26,723 nucleotides of DNA from Burkholderiales bacterium (GTDB lineage Bacteria > Pseudomonadota > Gammaproteobacteria > Burkholderiales > Burkholderiaceae_C). A program made the position numbers and the translations under genes. The notes under the pieces were generated by a model. It saw only the letters and a list, made by a program, of their open reading frames with translations, did no database searches and was not told the DNA's origin. This document shows positions 24,610 through 26,723 of the stretch, piece by piece; the first letter of the stretch is position 1; every line of letters begins with the position of its first letter. Where the stretch lies: contig CANBSV010000026.1 of assembly GCA_947372225.1 (NCBI GenBank), forward strand, positions 1 through 26,723, read 5' to 3'.

Positions 24610-24649
24610 GGGTTGCGGGAACGCGCTGTGCGTCCCCCGGCAGCAACCC
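24610..24649 (+). promoter_or_regulatory. Possible hairpin in the bufA1 leader
   Basis: GGGTTGC (24610-24616) pairs with GCAACCC (24643-24649). Inside, GGGAACGC (24617-24624) pairs with GCGTCCC (24630-24636) with one bulged A and a 5-nt loop. The predicted transcription start falls within the outer left arm, so only the inner stem is certain to be in the RNA. Confidence 0.4.
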
Positions 24650-24705
24650 CGCGTACTTTAGCGGCGGTGTCCGGTTCATCACCCCAGCACCTGGAGCACT
24701 TCACC

Positions 24706-25020
24706 ATGACCACGACCCTGAAATCTCAATCTGTCACCGCCACCACGCTTGCCTTGGCCCTTGGCGCGGCCTTGACGATGGCCAGTTTTGCGGCTCACGC
24801 CGCTGACAACATGGACAAGGAAAAGTGCTTCGGCGTGTCCATGAAGGGCAAGAACGACTGCAAGGCGGGCGCAGGCACCACGTGCGCCGGCACCTCCAAA
24901 GTCGACTACCAGAGCAACGCTTTCTCGCTGGTACCCAAGGGCACCTGCGAGAAGACCGTGTCCAAGACCTCGCCGAGCGGCTTCGGGCAACTCGCCGAGT
25001 TCATGGAAAAGAAGTCCTGA
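24706..25020 (+). CDS. bufA1: Bufferin precursor peptide, DUF2282 (BufA1)
   Basis: This 104-residue precursor starts at 24706 with GGAG 9 bp upstream. A Sec signal peptide (residues 1-33, cleavage after AHA) leads to a short mature peptide with four cysteines, Cys41, Cys52, Cys60 and Cys81, in EKCFGVSMKGKNDC, then AGTTCAGTSKVDYQ and VPKGTCEK. This four-Cys pattern is that of DUF2282 bufferins, ribosomal peptides that bind copper in the periplasm after some cysteines are converted to thiooxazole rings by the BufB-BufC enzyme pair. Those two genes follow directly. The location of modified cysteines in this protein is inferred from the family, not visible. The operon is probably under SigF control. 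Confidence 0.93.
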   Translation: MTTTLKSQSVTATTLALALGAALTMASFAAHAADNMDKEKCFGVSMKGKNDCKAGAGTTCAGTSKVDYQSNAFSLVPKGTCEKTVSKTSPSGFGQLAEFMEKKS

Positions 25021-25051
25021 GGTCAGACGCTTCGAACGGCAGCGCACAGCC

Positions 25052-25975
25052 ATGCTGATCCTCAGTGCCAGCCATCGAAGCAGTGTTCCGGGCGCCTTGA
25101 GCGCCGGAACACACCCTGCGGCACCCGGGTTGCCCCGGCGTGCCGGCATCGGCCTCAAGCCCGAGCATTTCCGCGATGTGCTTGGCACGCTCCCCGACAT
25201 TGGCTTTGTCGAGGTGCATGCCGAGAACTACATGGTGGCCGGAGGCCCGTTCCATCACCACCTGGGTCGCATTCGCGAGCACTACCCGGTGTCGCTGCAC
25301 GGCGTGGGGTTGTCGATCGGCGGCGAAGGCCCGCTCGACGAGGCACACCTCGATCGCCTGGCCGACTTGATCGATCGCTACGAGCCCGCGTCGTTCTCGG
25401 AACACCTGGCGTGGTCCAGCCACGGCGACGTCTTCCTCAATGACCTGCTGCCGGTGGCATACGACCGCCACACCTTGCTTCGCGTGTGCGAGCACGTCGA
25501 GCGCGTGCAGGAGCGCTTGCAGCGTCGCATGCTGCTCGAAAACCCATCCACCTACGTCGAATTTGAATCCTCGACGATGAGCGAGACCGCATTCCTGCGC
25601 GAGGTGCTGCGGCGCACCGGCTGCGGCTTGCTGCTCGACGTGAACAACGTCTTCGTGTCGTGCACCAACCACGGTCGCGACGCGGTGGCCTACCTGGAGG
25701 CACTGCCTCTGGACGCGGTGGGCGAAGTGCACCTCGCCGGCTTCGCGCGTGACATCGATGCCGCGGGCTCCACGCTGCTCATCGACAGCCACGGATCGCC
25801 CGTGGACGATGCCGTAAGGGGCCTCTTTTCCCGAGTCGTGGCCAGGCTTGGCCCGGTGCCGGCGCTGCTCGAGCGTGACAGCGATCTGCCTGCGTTGACC
25901 ACGCTGGTGGCCGAGGCACGGCGTGCCGAAGAACTGACCGTCGTGCGCGCCTCAGTCGAGGAGGCCTTCACATGA
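25052..25975 (+). CDS. bufB: DUF692 multinuclear-iron peptide-modifying enzyme (BufB)
   Basis: This protein is 307 residues as annotated. It is a DUF692 TIM-barrel enzyme related to MbnB, which uses a cluster of iron ions to oxidise cysteine residues of a peptide. Expected ligand blocks are present: HAENYM, SLHGVGLSIGG, SFSEHLAWS, LLENPSTY, LLLDVNNVFVS, EVHLAGF and DSHGSPV. The N-terminal 26 codons before LPRRAGIGLKPEHF are not conserved, lack a Shine-Dalgarno sequence and hold a strong hairpin. A TTG start at 25130 is possible. The substrate should be the BufA1 peptide encoded 31 bp upstream. It overlaps bufC by 4 bp (ATGA). Confidence 0.93.
   Translation: MLILSASHRSSVPGALSAGTHPAAPGLPRRAGIGLKPEHFRDVLGTLPDIGFVEVHAENYMVAGGPFHHHLGRIREHYPVSLHGVGLSIGGEGPLDEAHLDRLADLIDRYEPASFSEHLAWSSHGDVFLNDLLPVAYDRHTLLRVCEHVERVQERLQRRMLLENPSTYVEFESSTMSETAFLREVLRRTGCGLLLDVNNVFVSCTNHGRDAVAYLEALPLDAVGEVHLAGFARDIDAAGSTLLIDSHGSPVDDAVRGLFSRVVARLGPVPALLERDSDLPALTTLVAEARRAEELTVVRASVEEAFT
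25083..25112 (+). promoter_or_regulatory. Strong hairpin at the bufA1-bufB junction
   Basis: GTGTTCC (25083-25089) pairs with GGAACAC (25106-25112), and GGGCGC (25090-25095) pairs with GCGCC (25101-25105) with one bulged G around the loop CTTGA. The stem has 12 base pairs. It has no T-run, so it is more likely an attenuator, processing site or translation barrier than a terminator. Confidence 0.65.
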
Positions 25976-26723
25976 CGCTCGGTGCCAACGCGGGCCAAGC
26001 GGCGTTTGCCGCAGCGTTGCTCGACCCGGGCCGGCCGTGTCCGCGAGGTTTGCGAGTCTGGAACGGCTCGGATCCGGCCGCGCGCCTGGCCGTGCACCGC
26101 AACAACGTCATCAGTTCCTTGATCGATGCGCTGGCGGACACCTTCCCGGTCGTGCAGCAACTTGTCGGAGATGCATTTTTCCGGGCGCTGGCCGGTGCGT
26201 TTGTACGGCAGTCTCCACCCCGGTCACCCATCCTTGCCCAGTACGGGGAGGGGTTTGCCGAGTTCATCGAGCAATTCGAGCCGGCTCGGCCGCTGCCCTA
26301 CCTGGCCGACATGGCTCGGCTCGAACTGGCACGCGTTCGGGCATACCACGCGGCCGATGTCGAGCCGGTTTCGAGCGAGGCCTGGTGTGCAGCCCTGGCG
26401 AGTGGCGATCTCGTGGGCGAACTGCGCCTGGTGTGCCACCCGTCGGTCAGCGTGATGCGCTCTGCCCATGCGGTGGCCTCGCTGTGGTCGGCGCACCAAG
26501 TCGAAGGCGATCTGGGCACGATCGATCTGGACCAAAGCGAGGCGACGATCGTGCTGCGACACCACCTCGACGTGCTCGTGCTGACCTTGCCCCCGGGCGC
26601 AGCCGAGTTCGTGACCGCCCTGCAGCGCGGGCTGGGCCTGGGCGCAGCCGCAAGTGCAGCGGCGATTGCGGCGCCTGCCTTCGATCTGTCCGGCACCCTG
26701 GCGCTGCTGCTCGGCCACGGTGC
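25972..26723 (+). CDS. bufC: DUF2063 partner protein of DUF692 enzyme (BufC), 3' truncated by window
   Basis: The frame is open from the ATG at 25972 to the end of the window, giving 250 codons and no stop. The N-terminal half has the DUF2063 pattern: FAAALLDPGRPCPRGLRVW, then LAVHRNNVISSLIDALADTFPVVQQLVGDAFF and a YGEGFAEFIEQF plus PYLADMARLE segment. In bufferin and related clusters this protein presents the precursor peptide to the DUF692 enzyme. Its start codon overlaps the bufB stop in ATGA, so it is translationally coupled. A DoxX-type membrane protein often follows in such operons but lies outside the window. Confidence 0.92.
   Translation, partial: MTLGANAGQAAFAAALLDPGRPCPRGLRVWNGSDPAARLAVHRNNVISSLIDALADTFPVVQQLVGDAFFRALAGAFVRQSPPRSPILAQYGEGFAEFIEQFEPARPLPYLADMARLELARVRAYHAADVEPVSSEAWCAALASGDLVGELRLVCHPSVSVMRSAHAVASLWSAHQVEGDLGTIDLDQSEATIVLRHHLDVLVLTLPPGAAEFVTALQRGLGLGAAASAAAIAAPAFDLSGTLALLLGHG

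Overview
The window is GC-rich chromosomal DNA with dense, high-GC3 genes. Its layout (metZ-gltX followed by tRNA-Ala/Glu/Asp, many LysR and glutathione S-transferase genes, a bacteriophytochrome operon, an ECF sigma/NrsF pair beside a DUF2282-DUF692-DUF2063 operon) suggests a betaproteobacterium, most likely of the order Burkholderiales. That placement is inference. I see no insertion sequence, integrase, prophage, CRISPR array or rRNA.

Layout. (1) 1-2182, housekeeping: the 3' end of metZ, complete gltX, then tRNA-Ala(GGC), tRNA-Glu(UUC) and tRNA-Asp(GUC), closed by a strong intrinsic terminator. (2) 2183-9291, accessory redox genes: a small CxxC protein; a LysR regulator divergent from an operon of short-chain dehydrogenase, AhpD-like protein, EamA transporter and peroxiredoxin-like protein; then an HPP-family membrane protein, a MOSC protein, a glutathione S-transferase and a membrane-anchored thioredoxin-like protein. 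(3) 9302-16510, a second redox block: a dihydrolipoamide-dehydrogenase-like flavoprotein, a DUF1348 protein, a possible small ORF, a second LysR, a three-domain PNPOx-ferredoxin reductase-ferredoxin fusion with a GST upstream in the same operon, and a pirin ended by a terminator. (4) 16715-23018, envelope and signalling: an exported protein with a PliI-like C-terminal domain, a heme oxygenase-bacteriophytochrome operon (bphO-bphP, 8-bp overlap; BphP is a PAS-GAF-PHY-PAS-HK-REC hybrid kinase), and an HD-GYP protein. (5) 23296-26723, a metal-stress module: an ECF sigma factor and its NrsF-type (DUF1109) anti-sigma factor on the minus strand, divergent from a bufferin operon (bufA1-bufB-bufC) on the plus strand that runs off the window.

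The most interesting signal is in region 5. The 214-bp intergenic region between the sigma factor and bufA1 holds two outward-facing copies of the same bipartite element, GTAACC-N16-CGAA. This matches the promoter I recall for Caulobacter SigF. It predicts that one sigma factor activates both its own operon and the bufferin operon. The copy facing the sigma gene touches its annotated ATG, so the true translation start, or the promoter's role, needs re-examination. A strong hairpin near the start of bufB may set the ratio of precursor peptide to maturation enzymes.
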